Below, piece by piece: positions 12,624 through 24,250 of a stretch of DNA of 64,000 nt. Numbering within the stretch: the stretch's first letter is position 1; each line of letters opens with the position of its first letter. This DNA comes from Benincasa hispida (Eukaryota > Streptophyta > Magnoliopsida > Cucurbitales > Cucurbitaceae). Location: assembly GCF_009727055.1 (NCBI RefSeq), contig NC_052357.1, positions 6,090,881 through 6,154,880 of the forward strand, written 5' to 3'. Position numbers and translations under genes: made by a program. Below the pieces are notes generated by a model. It was not told the origin of the DNA, searched no databases, and worked only from the letters and a program-made list of their open reading frames with translations.

Positions 12624-14713
12624 TGTTGGGGATGATGCCTTAAAGTCTCGTGTCCTGTAGTTTGTAAACAGTTTGTACGAACACTTGTGATGTATAATAT
12701 ATGATATTCATTTCACTTCTTGACTTTGCACTTTTGGATGTTTTATTTGCTTTACCACAAAACAATAAACTAAAATCTCAGGTTGTCTTTATGTAACTTA
12801 AGCATGTATGTGGTGACATACAAGTGGATCATGTCTTAAGTGATAACCAAAGTGGTCTGTAATATATGGATATAAAAGGGAAACCTTATCTTGGTAACGC
12901 TACGGATGCAGCCCACTTTGTGGAATAGTTACAAGTGTTGTGACTTGTCACAGATGGTTTGATCCTAATCATTCGTGTAGGGGACGTGCAGGCGGGCGCA
13001 TCCTATACAAAGAGTTTGTATAAGACCTGACCATGAAGTGTTAACGTCCCGTTATATAACACCGTTCATGACAGAGACTTCACTTCACTAGGATGGCTAT
13101 AGGTAACATGACCTCAATCTGAGCGAGTTAGGAACTCCTGCCATTGAGGGCGGTCATTTGATTTGCATGGGTGCGAGTGGCCAGGCCGCCGACTCAAACC
13201 TACCACTTTGGGGATTCGTCTGATTTGGGAGCTGGGAACTCAGCTAGACAAAATGAAATTCACTCCTTCCCCGAAGCAGAGGTAAGTAGATAGATAGCTC
13301 CCTTAAGGGCTGATCTCGGGGTTTGAACGATGTGGCACAACACACATTCTCTTGGCCTGAGAGGTGTTCACACATAGTAGGACTATACTGTATTGTTCAT
13401 CAGAGGGATCAGTGGTACTTAAGGAATAAGATGTAACTACAGGGGCAAAACGGTAAATTGGTCCAACTATACTTATAAGCATCTGTGAAGGGTTATCGTA
13501 TTGATGATTGGTTATATCCGATGGATACATAAATATATCTGTGGTAAGAAGAGTTCAGAAGTCGGTCTTTAGTAGAATGTCTGGTAGTTAACGGACGGTG
13601 GATCTTGTGGCTAAAGAATTTAGTCACCTATTCACGTACCGTTGAAGCTTCGAGCCATAGGTCCATAAGGTCCCCTTGGTAGCTTGGATACAAGTTGAGA
13701 ATCAGTTTTTGGGTCAGTTTGAAATGTTCAAATTAATAAGAGGGAGTTCGATTATATATGATATAATTGAACTGGTTAATTATATATGATAAGATTGACT
13801 AAATGTATGAGATACATTAATTTGGAAGAAATTGGATATAAATATGTTTTATATCAAGTAGAGGAGAAAACACTAAGGTTGATATATGATATCAAACTAT
13901 AGATTATGAATATAATATGATTATATTTATTATTTTATTAATTGGACAGTTATGAGATAATTGCTTGACATTTTCTCCAAAATCATGCGTTAGTGGGAAG
14001 TTCAATTCATTAACTGAAGAATAAAATAAAAATTGGTTTCATTTTGCAAGTGATATGCATAATTGCTCACGGTGTGTTTTCCAATCGACCACATAGTACT
14101 TGAGAGCTTATACGATAGCGCATCGCGTTTACTAAACGATAGCACACCCGCATGTGCATTCTCTAAACGATCGCTTACCATTTCCTAGACGATCGCTTAG
14201 CGCTTGAGCTTTACAAAATGATCGTATAGACGATCGCCTAGTTTTTCCTACACGATCGTGTACCTTGCCTAAACGATCAAGCACCCCGACTATACGATAG
14301 TCTATCTCTTCTCCCATTTGCTTGATCTTTGTACACGATAGCCTTTCCTCCACACCTCTACCAAATCCGAACAAAGCCCACACTTTGGATTCTCACTCCG
14401 GGAATACTAAGGGCTCCGAGTGGTGGTATCGTCCCCATTTCCTGTTGTTTGTGCGAAGCCAATCGTGTAGACGACTAGGGTGTTGCTGGACGATTGCTTA
14501 CTGGTCTAGCGAGAGCGAGAGGAGTTCATTCGTGGAGAAAGTGTTCAATTGGTATGTTTACTTGTTCGCTTGTCATTTATTCTTTAAGCATGCCAGTAAT
14601 TTAGTGTTGTTAATACATATTTGTATGTTTGAATGAATATGTGGAAATTCTGTCATAATGAACTGGAAAGATCCGCTTCCGCTCATAGATACTCTTATAT
14701 AAGAGTTTCTTCA
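12624..14713 (+). mobile_element. Solo LTR-A copy 2 (2,090 bp) inside the gypsy
   Basis: It starts tgttgggg and ends ttcttca, giving the TG...CA ends of an LTR, and is flanked by a perfect 5-bp duplication. It matches copies 1 and 3 through most of its length. There is no internal region, so it is a solo LTR left by LTR-LTR recombination. Its 3' third carries a CGATCG-motif array (14,090-14,345) that is much shorter or absent in copy 1. Confidence 0.95.
14090..14345. repeat. CGATCG-motif array 2, inside LTR-A copy 2
   Basis: About ten copies of a motif such as ctaaacgatcgcttacc and cctagacgatcgcttagc, spaced 20-30 bp. A similar array sits in the corresponding part of LTR-A copy 5 (62,040-62,240, minus). 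Copy 1 has only traces near 8290-8320. Confidence 0.75.
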
Positions 14714-14718
14714 TCCTT
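14714..14718 (+). repeat. Target site duplication tcctt (right)
   Basis: Second copy of the 5-bp duplication flanking solo LTR-A copy 2. The gypsy reading resumes here as LTSESVVRDYP. Confidence 0.95.
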
Positions 14719-17575
14719 GACTTCAGAGTCAGTAGTAAGAGACTACCCATATGTTTTTATAGAGGATTTCCCCAGCTTGCACCCTAGCGAGAGATAGATT
14801 TGCTATCGAGTTAGAGCTAGGCACAACTTTTATCTCTAAAACCCTGTACAGAATGGCACCAACAGAATTGAGAAAGCTTAAGACTCAGTTACAAGAGTTG
14901 TTATATAAGGGTTGCATACGCTCAAGTGTGTCACTGTAGGGTGCACCAGTGCTTTTTGTGAAAAAGAAGGATGGATCATTGTTTCTTTGCATTGATTACA
15001 GGGAATTAAATAAAGTGACCATAAAGAATACGTACCCGCTTCCCATAATTTATGACGTGTTCAACCAGTTGCATGGAGCTACCATGTTCTCCAAGATTGA
15101 TCTCCGGTTAGGATACCATCAGTTGAGAATAAAGGACAATGATATACCCAAGACAACTTTTCATTCAAGGTATGGGCATTATGAACTCATCGTAATGTCG
15201 TTTGGTTTAACGAACGCTCTCGCGGTATTTATGGACCTAATGAATACAGTGTTTAAGGAATTCCTCGACACTTTTGTGATAGTTTTCATTGATGATATCT
15301 TGGTTTATTCCAAAACCGAGGCAGAAGATGAGGAGCATTTACGAAAAGTTTTGGAGATGTTAAGGGAAAATAAGTTGTATTCTAAGTTTTTGAATTGTGA
15401 GTTTTGGTTGAGGCAGGTGTCCTTTATAGGGCATATGGTGTGGAAACAAGAAGTCTCCGTGGATTCTGCAAAGATTGAGGCAGTTACGAACTGGCCCTGC
15501 CCAGCCACAGTCAGCAAGGTTTGCAGTTTTGGGTTAGCAGGATACTACAGGCGATTTATGAAGGATTTTTCTCGTTTAGCCACTTCTTTGACTCAGTTCA
15601 CTAGGAAGGGGGCTTCGTTCGTCTAGAGTGAGGCTTGTGAAGGTAGTTTCTAGGATCTCAAGTAGAAGTTAGTTTTAGCCCTCGTTCTTACAATGCCAGA
15701 TGGATCAGGTGGTTTCGTTATTTGTAGTGACGCTTCTAAGAAAGTATTGGGATGTTTGCTGATGCAGCAGGGTATAGTGGTTGTTTATGTTTCTCGCTGG
15801 TTGAAGAACCATGAACGGAATTACCCCACCCACGATCTAGAGTTAGTAGTAGTGGTTTTTTGCTTTAAAAATCTAAAGATATTATTTATATGGAGAGAAG
15901 ATATAAATTTTCACCAACAACAAGAGTTTAAAGTAATTCTTCACTCATAAGGAGTTGATCATGAGACAGCGTGGGTGGTTGGAGTTAGTGAAGGATTACG
16001 ACTATAGGATTTTATACCATCCGGGAAAGGTGAATGTACTGGCAGATGCTCTAAGTAGAAAGGTAGCTCATTCAGCAGCCCTCATTACCAAACAAACTTC
16101 TTTATACAAGGACCTAGAACGGCAGAGATTGTAGTAGTAAGTAGGGGCAGTCACGGCGCAGTTGTCGGTGCAGCCGAGTTTAAGGCAGAGAATTATAGAT
16201 GCTCAGCAAAGTGATCCCTACCTGGTTGAGAAAGTTTGCAAGGTAGAGTTAGGACAGGCTAGTGAGTTCTCTGTGTCTATTGAAGATGGTCTTCTCTATT
16301 AGGAATGCTTATGCGTACCAACAAATAGTGACCTTAAGAACGAATTGTTGTTAGAAGTCGATAATTCCTTATTCTCGATACAACCCGAGTACCAAGATGT
16401 ACCAGGACCTAAAGAGTTGCTACTGGTGGAATGACATGAAAAGGGAGATAACTGAGTATGTTAGTAAGTGTTTGTGTGTCAGCAAGTAAAAGCCCCGAGG
16501 CAAAAGCAAGTAGGCTTGTTGCAGCCCTTAAGCGTACCAGAGTGGAAGTTGGAGCATGTGTCTATGGATTTCATTGTGGGGTTGCCCCGAACAACAAACA
16601 ATTTCACCAATATGGGTAATAGTAGATAGGCGCACTAAGCTAGCACATTTCATATCAGGGAAGTCTACCTTTTTAGTAAATAAGTGGGTGCAAATATACA
16701 TGAAATAGGTGGTGAGATTGTATGGAGTACCTGTGTCCATTGTGTCAGATAAAAACCCTCGTTTTACATCCAACTTTTGGAAGAGTCTTCAGGCACCGTT
16801 GGGTACTCGGTTGGATTTTAGTACCGCTTTTCATCTGCAGACTGATGGATAGACAAAACGTTTGAACCAGATATTGGAAGAAACGTTGCGTGCTTGTACG
16901 ATAGAATTCTCAGGAAGTTGGGATTCTCGCTTGCATTTTATGGAATTTTCTTACAATAACAGTTACCGGGCTACTATCGGCATGTCGTCATTTGAGGCCT
17001 TTTATGAAAAGAGTTGCAGGTCTCCTATTTGTTGGGATGAAGTAGGAGAGAGGAAGTTGCTAGGGCATGAGCTAGTACAAACCACAAATGAGGCAATTCA
17101 GAAGATCAAAGCTCGTATGGAAACGGCCCAGAGCAGACAAAAAAGTTATGTCGATGTTAGGGGTAAGGACCTAGAATTTAAAACTGGTGATAAGGTGTTC
17201 TTGATTGTAGCACCCATGAGAAGTGTTCTGAGGTTTGGAAGGAAAGGAAAGTTGAGTCTGTGCCTTTTAAGGTATTTGAGCGATTTGGACCAGTAACTTA
17301 TCAGTTAGCGTTGCCATCGTTACTCTCCTCAATTCATATTGTTTTCCATGTCTCGATGTTGAGGATGTATGTAACAGATCCGTCACATGTGGTGGACTAT
17401 GAACCATTACAGTTGAATGAGAACCTGAGTTATGGAGAGAAGCTAGTAGGAATTCTCTCAAAGGAGGTGAAGACGTTATGTAGCAAGGAGATAGTGCTTG
17501 TGAAAGTCTTGTGGCAAAATCACCAGTCCAAAGAGGCCACATGGGAGCGAGAGGATGAGAGGAAAGCCCGGTAAG
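14719..17575 (+). pseudogene. Gypsy pol: RT, RNase H, integrase, chromodomain; broken
   Basis: The longest open piece, 14,949-15,626, is the reverse transcriptase core. It has [17 protein letters not shown] and the catalytic [13 protein letters not shown], followed by [15 protein letters not shown]. RNase H begins at 15,693 ([18 protein letters not shown]) and continues with breaks to HPGKVNVLADALSRKV near 16,070. The integrase zinc-binding region and core run from about 16,140 to 16,850. The integrase C-terminal part is at 16,862-17,296 (RQKSYVDVRGKDLEF), after an in-frame TAG near 16,852. The last piece (17,260-17,574) ends KVLWQNHQSKEATWEREDE, a chromodomain of the Tekay type. Four or more frame breaks make it non-functional, although the RT core itself is open. 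Confidence 0.9.
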
Positions 17576-17601
17576 GAATGAACTTTCAAGGACGAAAGTT
17601 C

Positions 17602-17617
17602 TTTAAGGAGTGAAGAA
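17602..17617 (+). other. Gypsy polypurine tract
   Basis: A purine-rich stretch (taaggagtgaagaa) lies just upstream of the 3' LTR start. It is the expected primer for plus-strand synthesis. Confidence 0.55.
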
Positions 17618-18720
17618 TGTAACATCCCAAGCTTTTTATAATTAAAATTCTACATTTCTGCAAAATTCAAGGACAATTTTGTTATTTTCAAAATTCAATT
17701 TTGTTTAAAGGGAAGATTTAGAATTATGTCACAATAAATTTAATTTTCAGTAATCTAATTTTTAGTTAATGTCAAGAATTCAATTTAAATTTGGAAATTT
17801 TAATTTGATTGGAATTTGAAGAGAAAAAGTGAGAGTTTTAGAAATAAATATAGTCATATTTATATATTTGTATGGAAGAAAAGGATAAAATAAAATAATT
17901 TTAGAATAAGATATAATAAAATAAAATTTTATTATTTTTATTTATTTATTTTATAATCCCTTCTCCTTCCCTCTCCTTCCCCTAGTTAAAGCCAGCCGCC
18001 GCGCTCTATCTCTGTTGAAGCTGACGCCGCTGTTTGCTTGCCCTCGTCAGCACTGTTGAAGCTAGCCGTCAGGACCAAGCCGAACGCCAGCCCAGCTGTG
18101 CGTCAGATCTGCACTGCTCAACAGCTGTCGTGTCTCCTCCAGCAGTTCGTCATCAGTTTGGGTTCGTTCTAGGAGTGCCGCTTGCCTATAAGCCGTTTGT
18201 GGGTGTCGATCACGCTGCAGATCTAGACTGCAAAATACTGCCAAACTTCACTACTGACTTTGTCGATTGTCATTGCACCATTCAGCAACCAGTTTTTCGT
18301 GTATCTCGTTGGATTTTGGAATTTTGGGTAACATTTAATATTTTGTTTGATTCTTATCGAATAGGTTTCGGATGCCTAAAGAGTGTGTGCCTAATTTCAT
18401 GTTGCCCATAATATTTGAGCTTTAGCTTTGATCTTTTGAAGAATCTCAGAGTTGAAAGCGGGCTGTCCAACACCTTCAAAGATTTTTTTTTTTTTTTGTG
18501 GATTTTGGTGAGTCTTAAGGCATTGTCCCATTTTGGATTAAGATTGATTGTTGAATGTTTATTTATTAATTTCTGGTTGTGACCTCTATTCACTCTCATT
18601 AATCTTGAAACCATCTACAATTGAAGCAATGCAAAGACTGTGTTAAACTATCTTAAAATCCTTGTGTTCGACCTTGGACTTACCAGGAAGCCTGAGTTAG
18701 ATTTATACTTAGATCTGATT
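17618..18720 (+). repeat. Gypsy 3' LTR (end uncertain)
   Basis: It starts tgtaacatcccaagc, a usual chromovirus LTR start. An AT-rich part is followed by a pyrimidine-rich, GC-richer stretch (17,960-18,250) that looks like the transcribed leader, and by a poly-T run near 18,480. No 5' copy is available for comparison, so the right edge is a guess. The open frame at 18,034-18,411 has no recognisable domain and is not called as a gene. Confidence 0.55.
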
Positions 18721-19954
18721 TAGGAAAGCTTGTACGCATTACACAAGTGTGCTACATCCACTTTGATGCATCACCTACTATTCTCACATACAGATGCAAT
18801 TCGTCATTCATTTTTATTCATCTAGTTATCATCTTTCACCCTCATTTATAAGCACTTTTAGATATAAATCACGAGGCGAAACATTTCCCTTGAGAGAACA
18901 AAAAGGCATAGAGCCAACAGGACAAGAAGGTCGTCAAATATGTTTGGTCCCACCATTCCTCTTCAATGTGATCACGAAACAAGTTTTCCTATTTTTCTGT
19001 CCAATTGCGATATCAAATATTCATGCCATCTAGGTTGTAGGTCGAACTGGAATGAGAAGTTTTCTTTCGCTTTCGACGAGGTGGCTTTTCGTATTTTTGG
19101 TCACCCTTAAAACAAAAGGAAATTCAATAACTGGTTGAAATATGAGAATGATCGTGAGCAACATTTAATAAGCGTGAAAAAGATATCCACAATTCTAGGG
19201 GAGATGTCTACCTTCTTGCATTGAGCCAGTCAACTATTCGGAGTAAGGGATGACCTCTTCTTAAAATCTTCATCTAATGGGTAGACCTCCCAAGTTCCAA
19301 AGGTCCCATAGGGAGATAGATAGTTCTCCACCTTGGGTGTGAATGGTGTTAGTTGTTGGACACCAAGCTTCGTAGAAAGCACAAACCATGTCATTGGTAC
19401 GATCGTAAGTATAGAAGGAGGCCAACACTGCATCAAGTCGATGAGATTTATAGGCAACCTCTCATTGCAACCAACGACAAATTTTGACCACTCCTATGAA
19501 GGAAAATTTCCCATGAATGGTTAACACAGATCCTCATCGTGCAGCACCATCTATTATACAACGCCCAATGTTCACTCAGGGTTCAAATTGGGCCCTTGAT
19601 TGTGTATCGAATACTTCAAAAACCACACTTTAGGAGTCGAGGTTGAGTTTAAGGATTTTCTTATGGACCAGTCTACTAAGAAAAGAAATCCATACAAATC
19701 GGGTCACCTGCCTGGAATATTACCTGACGAGGTTCCTCTATTAAAAGACTGACCCCTCTTCTTGCAAATTAATTATTATCTCCCAAAATAATTAAATGCC
19801 TCTTGGAATGATGAATACTTTCTTTAAAGTGCACCATGACTCTAAAAAATAAAAGAAAGAAGGGTTTAATTAATTTCGTGTTAAAAGAAAGGGGAGGGAG
19901 AATAAGATAGAGATAATGGTGAGTCTGTAATTTATTTTTTTTTATAAAAAAAAC
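18721..19954 (+). other. Intergenic; possible decayed coding remnant
   Basis: No intact gene. On the plus strand, short open pieces follow each other across stops from about 18,880 to 19,760 (for example LPGILPDEVPLLKD near 19,710), with codon-like composition compared with the AT-rich surroundings. This could be an old transposon-derived gene. I do not recognise the family. Confidence 0.3.
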
Positions 19955-20439
19955 GCATAAGGGTGCAGTAGCTTCATAACAAAGGATGGGCTAATGTGTC
20001 CCACCCTAAGTTGGCATAAGGGAATACAACTCTACAACAAAGGATGGGTTAGTGTGTCCCACCCTAGGTTGGCACATAGGGATGTAAAAGCTTAACAACA
20101 AAGGATGGGCTAGTGTGTCCCACCCTAGGTTGGCATATGGGGATACAACAACTTCACGATAGATGATGGGCTAATGTGTCTCTCCCTAGGTTGCACATGG
20201 GGATGCAGCAGCTTCACAACAAAGGATGGATTAGTATGTCCATCCTAAGTTTGCACATGAGGATACAGTAGTTTTACAATAAAGGATAGGCTAGTGTGTT
20301 TCACCTTAGGTTGACACATAGGGATGCAACAACTTCACAACAAAAGATAGGTTAGTGTGTTCCACCTTAGGTTGGCACATGGGGATGCAACAACTTCATA
20401 ACAAAGGATGAGTTAGTGCATCCCATCCTAGGTTGACAC
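19955..20439 (+). repeat. 61-bp minisatellite, left block (about 8 units)
   Basis: Units read like caacaaaggatgggctagtg, then tgtcccaccctaggttggca, then catggggatgcagcagctt. They are about 61 bp long and 80-90 percent alike by eye. The block is cut by solo LTR-A copy 3 and continues at 22,428. Confidence 0.9.
20435..20439 (+). repeat. Target site duplication gacac (left)
   Basis: gacac is repeated at 22,428-22,432. Joining the two sides restores an uninterrupted minisatellite unit. Confidence 0.95.
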
Positions 20440-22427
20440 TATTGGGATTGGTGTCCTAAATCTCTTTATTCTTGTAGTTTGTAAACTCGTATAAACAAAT
20501 TGTTATTAGTAAAATAAATTTTATTTTATTTGTGTATTAACTCAATCCAATAAACTAAGAGGTTATTTTATGTAACTTAAACATGTATGTGGTTGACATA
20601 CAAGTAGATCATATTAAAGTAATAATCTAAATGGTTTGTAGTATATGAATAAGGTTGGGTGTCTTATCCTGGTAACACTACGGATACGACCCACTTTGTA
20701 ATTGTTACAATTGTTGTAAAGTGTTACAAACAATTTGATTTTAATCGTTCATGAGGAGACATGTGATGCGGATATCCTATATAGAGAGTTTGGATAAGAC
20801 CGGACCGTAAAATGATTAATCTCTCTTTATAACACTGTTACTTGAAGAGATTAACATTTCAATAGGATGATCATGAGTGACTCAACCTTAATCCTGTGTG
20901 AGTTGTGGACTCATATATATGAAGCCAATCCTTTAAGCTGTATGGTTGAAAGAAGCTAGATACTTCGACTCAATATGTCTACCACTTTGGAGATTTGTTG
21001 GAGTAGGGAGTTGGGAACATAGCTACGCAAGATGGAATTCACTCCTTCCCGGTCCTAGGGTAAGTGGAGAAATTACTCACTTAAGAGTTGATTTCGAGTC
21101 TTGAACAATGAGGGCCCTCACCCTCCCAATAGAGGAAACTAATTTATAATTGGACAATGACTAATTGTTCATTAGAGGGATAAGTGGTACTTAAAAAGTT
21201 AGATGTAACTACATGGGTAAAATGGTAATTTGATCTAGCTGCAATTATGAGCAATTCAGGAAAGGTTAAAAAATACATCTACAGTACAAATAGTGGAGTT
21301 GTCGATCTTTAATGAAGCAACCAATAATTAATGAATATTGGTTAATTAATTAATCTTGTATCATTGCAACTTCTGATCTTTAGGTTCATTAGGTCCCCTT
21401 GCTAGCTCACTAAGGATAAAACAAGGAATAAATGGTTTTAGAATAATTTAAATCGTTTAAATTATTTAAGGAAAATTTTATATTAATCAATGCATATTGA
21501 TACATTATAATACATAGTTCATTATGAATATGGATTATTATTAATACTATATACAAAAGAGATAAATATTTGAATGAGATTCAAAGTAATGTAGATTGAT
21601 ACATTTTAATACATAGTTAATTATAAATATGATTTATAATGAATACTATATAATAAATTAGGATAATATATTTGAATAAGATTTAAATATTAATTATATG
21701 AATGTGATTCATATAAATGTCATAGGTTAAAATTAATATGAATGAGATTCATATTAAAACTATAGGTTATATAAGAGAGTATCATTGAATATGATTCAAA
21801 TTAAATTAAATATATGATATTTAATTATTAATTAATTAATGTTATTAATTTGTTTATATATGATAAATAGGATTATTTAATATATATATTAAATTAATTA
21901 AAGATAAGAGTTACTATACATTAAAGGGAAGGGAGTTATGATAACTCTCCACCATAACACTTACTCTCACAGTGGTTTTTGGGATTTTGTAATGGTTACA
22001 AAGTGTGATTCCACACAAAAAGGAAAAAAAGCACTGAAGCTCTCAATCTCTCTAAAAAAAAAAAAAAAAAGAAATTGTCCTCTCCCAAAATTGAAAAGGA
22101 ATCTCACAATTCTATATTCCTTGTCGAAGAATAGCATGGAAGTCGAAGTCATTGGAGAAAAAATTGGTGTATGTTGAGATCGTGCAAAGGAGTTAGAGGT
22201 TGTTCGAAGCTTGTAGAGGAAACACAGAGAATAGTGTCTTCAAGGGTAAATTTCCTCGTGATCTTTCTTCTTCTCCTCCTCCTCTCAGTAGATAGCATGC
22301 TTATAGAATTTATTGATGTTTATCCTATAAATGCATATTTGAGTGTATGTTTGCTTCTCTGTATTTTGAGTGTTTCAAAATTGAATTACGAGTTCATGTG
22401 CTTTCGGAAAGGAATTCTATACCTTCA
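20440..22427 (+). mobile_element. Solo LTR-A copy 3 (1,988 bp) inside the minisatellite
   Basis: It starts tattgggattgg and ends taccttca with a perfect 5-bp duplication. It is homologous throughout to copies 1 and 2. It contains a poly-A run at about 22,056-22,071 and no CGATCG array. The small open frames within it do not correspond to known proteins. Confidence 0.95.
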
Positions 22428-23405
22428 GACACATGGGGATGCAACAACTTCACAATAAAGGATGAGCTAGTGTGTCTCACCTTAGGTTGACATATAGGGA
22501 TGCAGTAGCTTCACAAAAAATGATGGACTAGTGTGTTCCACCCCAAGTTGGCATATGAGGATACAACTCTACAACAAAGGATGGGCTAGTGTGCCCCATC
22601 CTAGGTTGGCACATGGGATGTAGTTGCTTCACAACAAAGGATGGGCTAGCGTATCCCACCCTAAGTTGGTACATTGAGATACAACAACTTCACAATAAAT
22701 GATGAGTTAGTGTGTTTCATCCTAAGTTAACATATGAGGATATAGCTCTACAACAATGGATGGGCTAGTGTATCCCATCCTAGGTTGGCACAGTGGATGT
22801 AGCATCTTCACAACAAAGGATTGGCTAGTGTGTCCCACCCTAGGTTGGCACATGAAAGGATGGGCTAGTGTGTCCCGCCCTAGGTTGGCATATGGGGATG
22901 TAGCAGCTTCACAACAAAGGATGGGTTATTGGCACATGGAGATGTAGCAACTTCACAACAAATGATGAGTTAGTGGGTCCCACCCTAGGTTGGCTATGGG
23001 AATGCATTAATTTCACAATAAAGGATGGACTAGTGTGTCCCACTCTAAGTTATAGCTCTACAACAAAGGATGGGCTAGTGTGTCCCACCCTAGGTTGGCA
23101 CATGGGGATACAACAGCTTCACACACAAAGGATGGGCGACTATGTCCCACCCTAAGTTAGCACATGGGATTCAACAGATTCACAACAAAGGATGAGTAGT
23201 GTGTCCCACACTAGGTTGGCACATGGGGATATAACAACTTCACAACAAAGGATGGGCTAGCGTGTCACAAAGGATGAGCTAGTGTGTCCCACACTAGGTT
23301 GGTATATGGGGATACAACAATTTCACAACAAAGAATGGGCTAGCATGTCCTACCCTAAGTTGGCATATGGGGATGCAATTCTTCAACAAATGATGGACTA
23401 GAACA
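22428..23405 (+). repeat. 61-bp minisatellite, right block (about 15 units)
   Basis: It is the same unit as the left block. Several units are shortened (near 22,850, 22,930, 23,050 and 23,260), so unit length varies here. Open frames across it are a by-product of the repeat. Confidence 0.9.
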
Positions 23406-24250
23406 TTTGAAATTGAGCATGAGTGTTTGTATGTACCTGCCAAAAACAAAAAAAAAAAAGTACATTATAAGAGGATAAATTCAGTTACCTTGGATTTACC
23501 TGTATCAAGTAGTGATTGGGCTTTCAATTCTCAAAGTAAAGAGAATCTACCAAAAAAAATGTTAATAAAAAATTTGGGGTCAAGAAAAGAAAGGAAAAAA
23601 CATAAAAAGGAAAGAAAAAGGGAAAAAAAAGGGAAAAAAACGTAAAAAGGAAAAAAGAAAACCCTAAAAAAAGACAAACCCTATAAAAAAAGGAACCCCA
23701 TATTTTCTTCCCACTTGGCCGCCGCCCCTCCCCCCTCAAAATTTCTTCTCTCTCTATGCCAACTCTCTCAAATGATGCTCGTTTTCTCTCTACGGTAGTG
23801 ACCCCCACTGCGGCACCTAAGTAATGGCGACCACCACTCAACTTACCGTTGATCGGTGCTCCACCACTCAATTCCAGTGATATTCAACGTCGACGACAAG
23901 TGACTTCTCATTCCCCCTCGTTTTCGGCCAAGGAAAAGCCAAGCAAAGTTGTGCTTTACGAGGACAAAACAAAAAAAAAAAAAAATAGCGAGGGGCTCCG
24001 GCTGCGAACACCGATGAAGGAGTAATCATGTAGGCGGATGGTGGCGGAGTTCACGACATCAAGGTGCAGAACAAAAAAAAAAAAAAAAAGAAGGCAGTGT
24101 TTCCAATCCTAATTGAAGTTCTTGATGGCGGAGTTACCTTCCTCTTCTGTGGCTGCAAAAAAATTGAAGTTATTGGTCCAATTTATAGGGACAGCGTTTC
24201 CAATCCTAATGAGATTTGAAATCAAACTAAATCAAATAGGATTTTTTTTC
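23406..24250. other. Low-complexity, purine-rich and leader-like DNA
   Basis: A-rich tracts with aaaagg/aaaaaag words (23,445-23,700) are followed by a GC-richer part with several poly-A runs (23,969 and 24,072). The words cagtgtttccaatcctaat and cagcgtttccaatcctaat are a near-duplicate pair (about 24,093 and 24,192). No gene is supported. Confidence 0.4.

Larger units (their letters stand above)
11031..18720 (+). mobile_element. Degenerate Ty3/gypsy chromovirus (Tekay/Del-like)
   Basis: Gag, protease, reverse transcriptase, RNase H, integrase and a C-terminal chromodomain-like segment follow in gypsy order on the plus strand, then a purine-rich tract and an LTR beginning tgtaacatccc. That LTR start after a C-terminal chromodomain is typical of the Tekay/Del chromoviruses. 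A solo LTR-A (12,624-14,713) interrupts the body between protease and reverse transcriptase. No 5' LTR is recognisable, and stops and frameshifts are common. Confidence 0.85.

Noticed and set aside
6699..14713. LTR-A copies 1 and 2 as the two LTRs of one element containing the gypsy gag
   Set aside because: Copy 2 has its own perfect 5-bp duplication inside the gypsy reading frame, which continues on its other side. It is an independent solo insertion.
18034..18411. 125-codon open frame in the gypsy 3' LTR
   Set aside because: It lies in the GC-richer leader part of an LTR, and no domain is seen.
6699..22427. LTR-A as the LTR of the chromovirus
   Set aside because: The chromovirus 3' LTR begins tgtaacatccc right after its polypurine tract at 17,618, a different sequence from LTR-A.
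22756..23155. Open frames with repeated DGLVCPTLGWH-like peptides
   Set aside because: They are translations of the 61-bp minisatellite. Unit-length changes break the frame, so no repeat protein is encoded.
23524..23871. 115-codon minus-strand open frame
   Set aside because: Phe-rich low-complexity translation of purine-rich plus-strand DNA.
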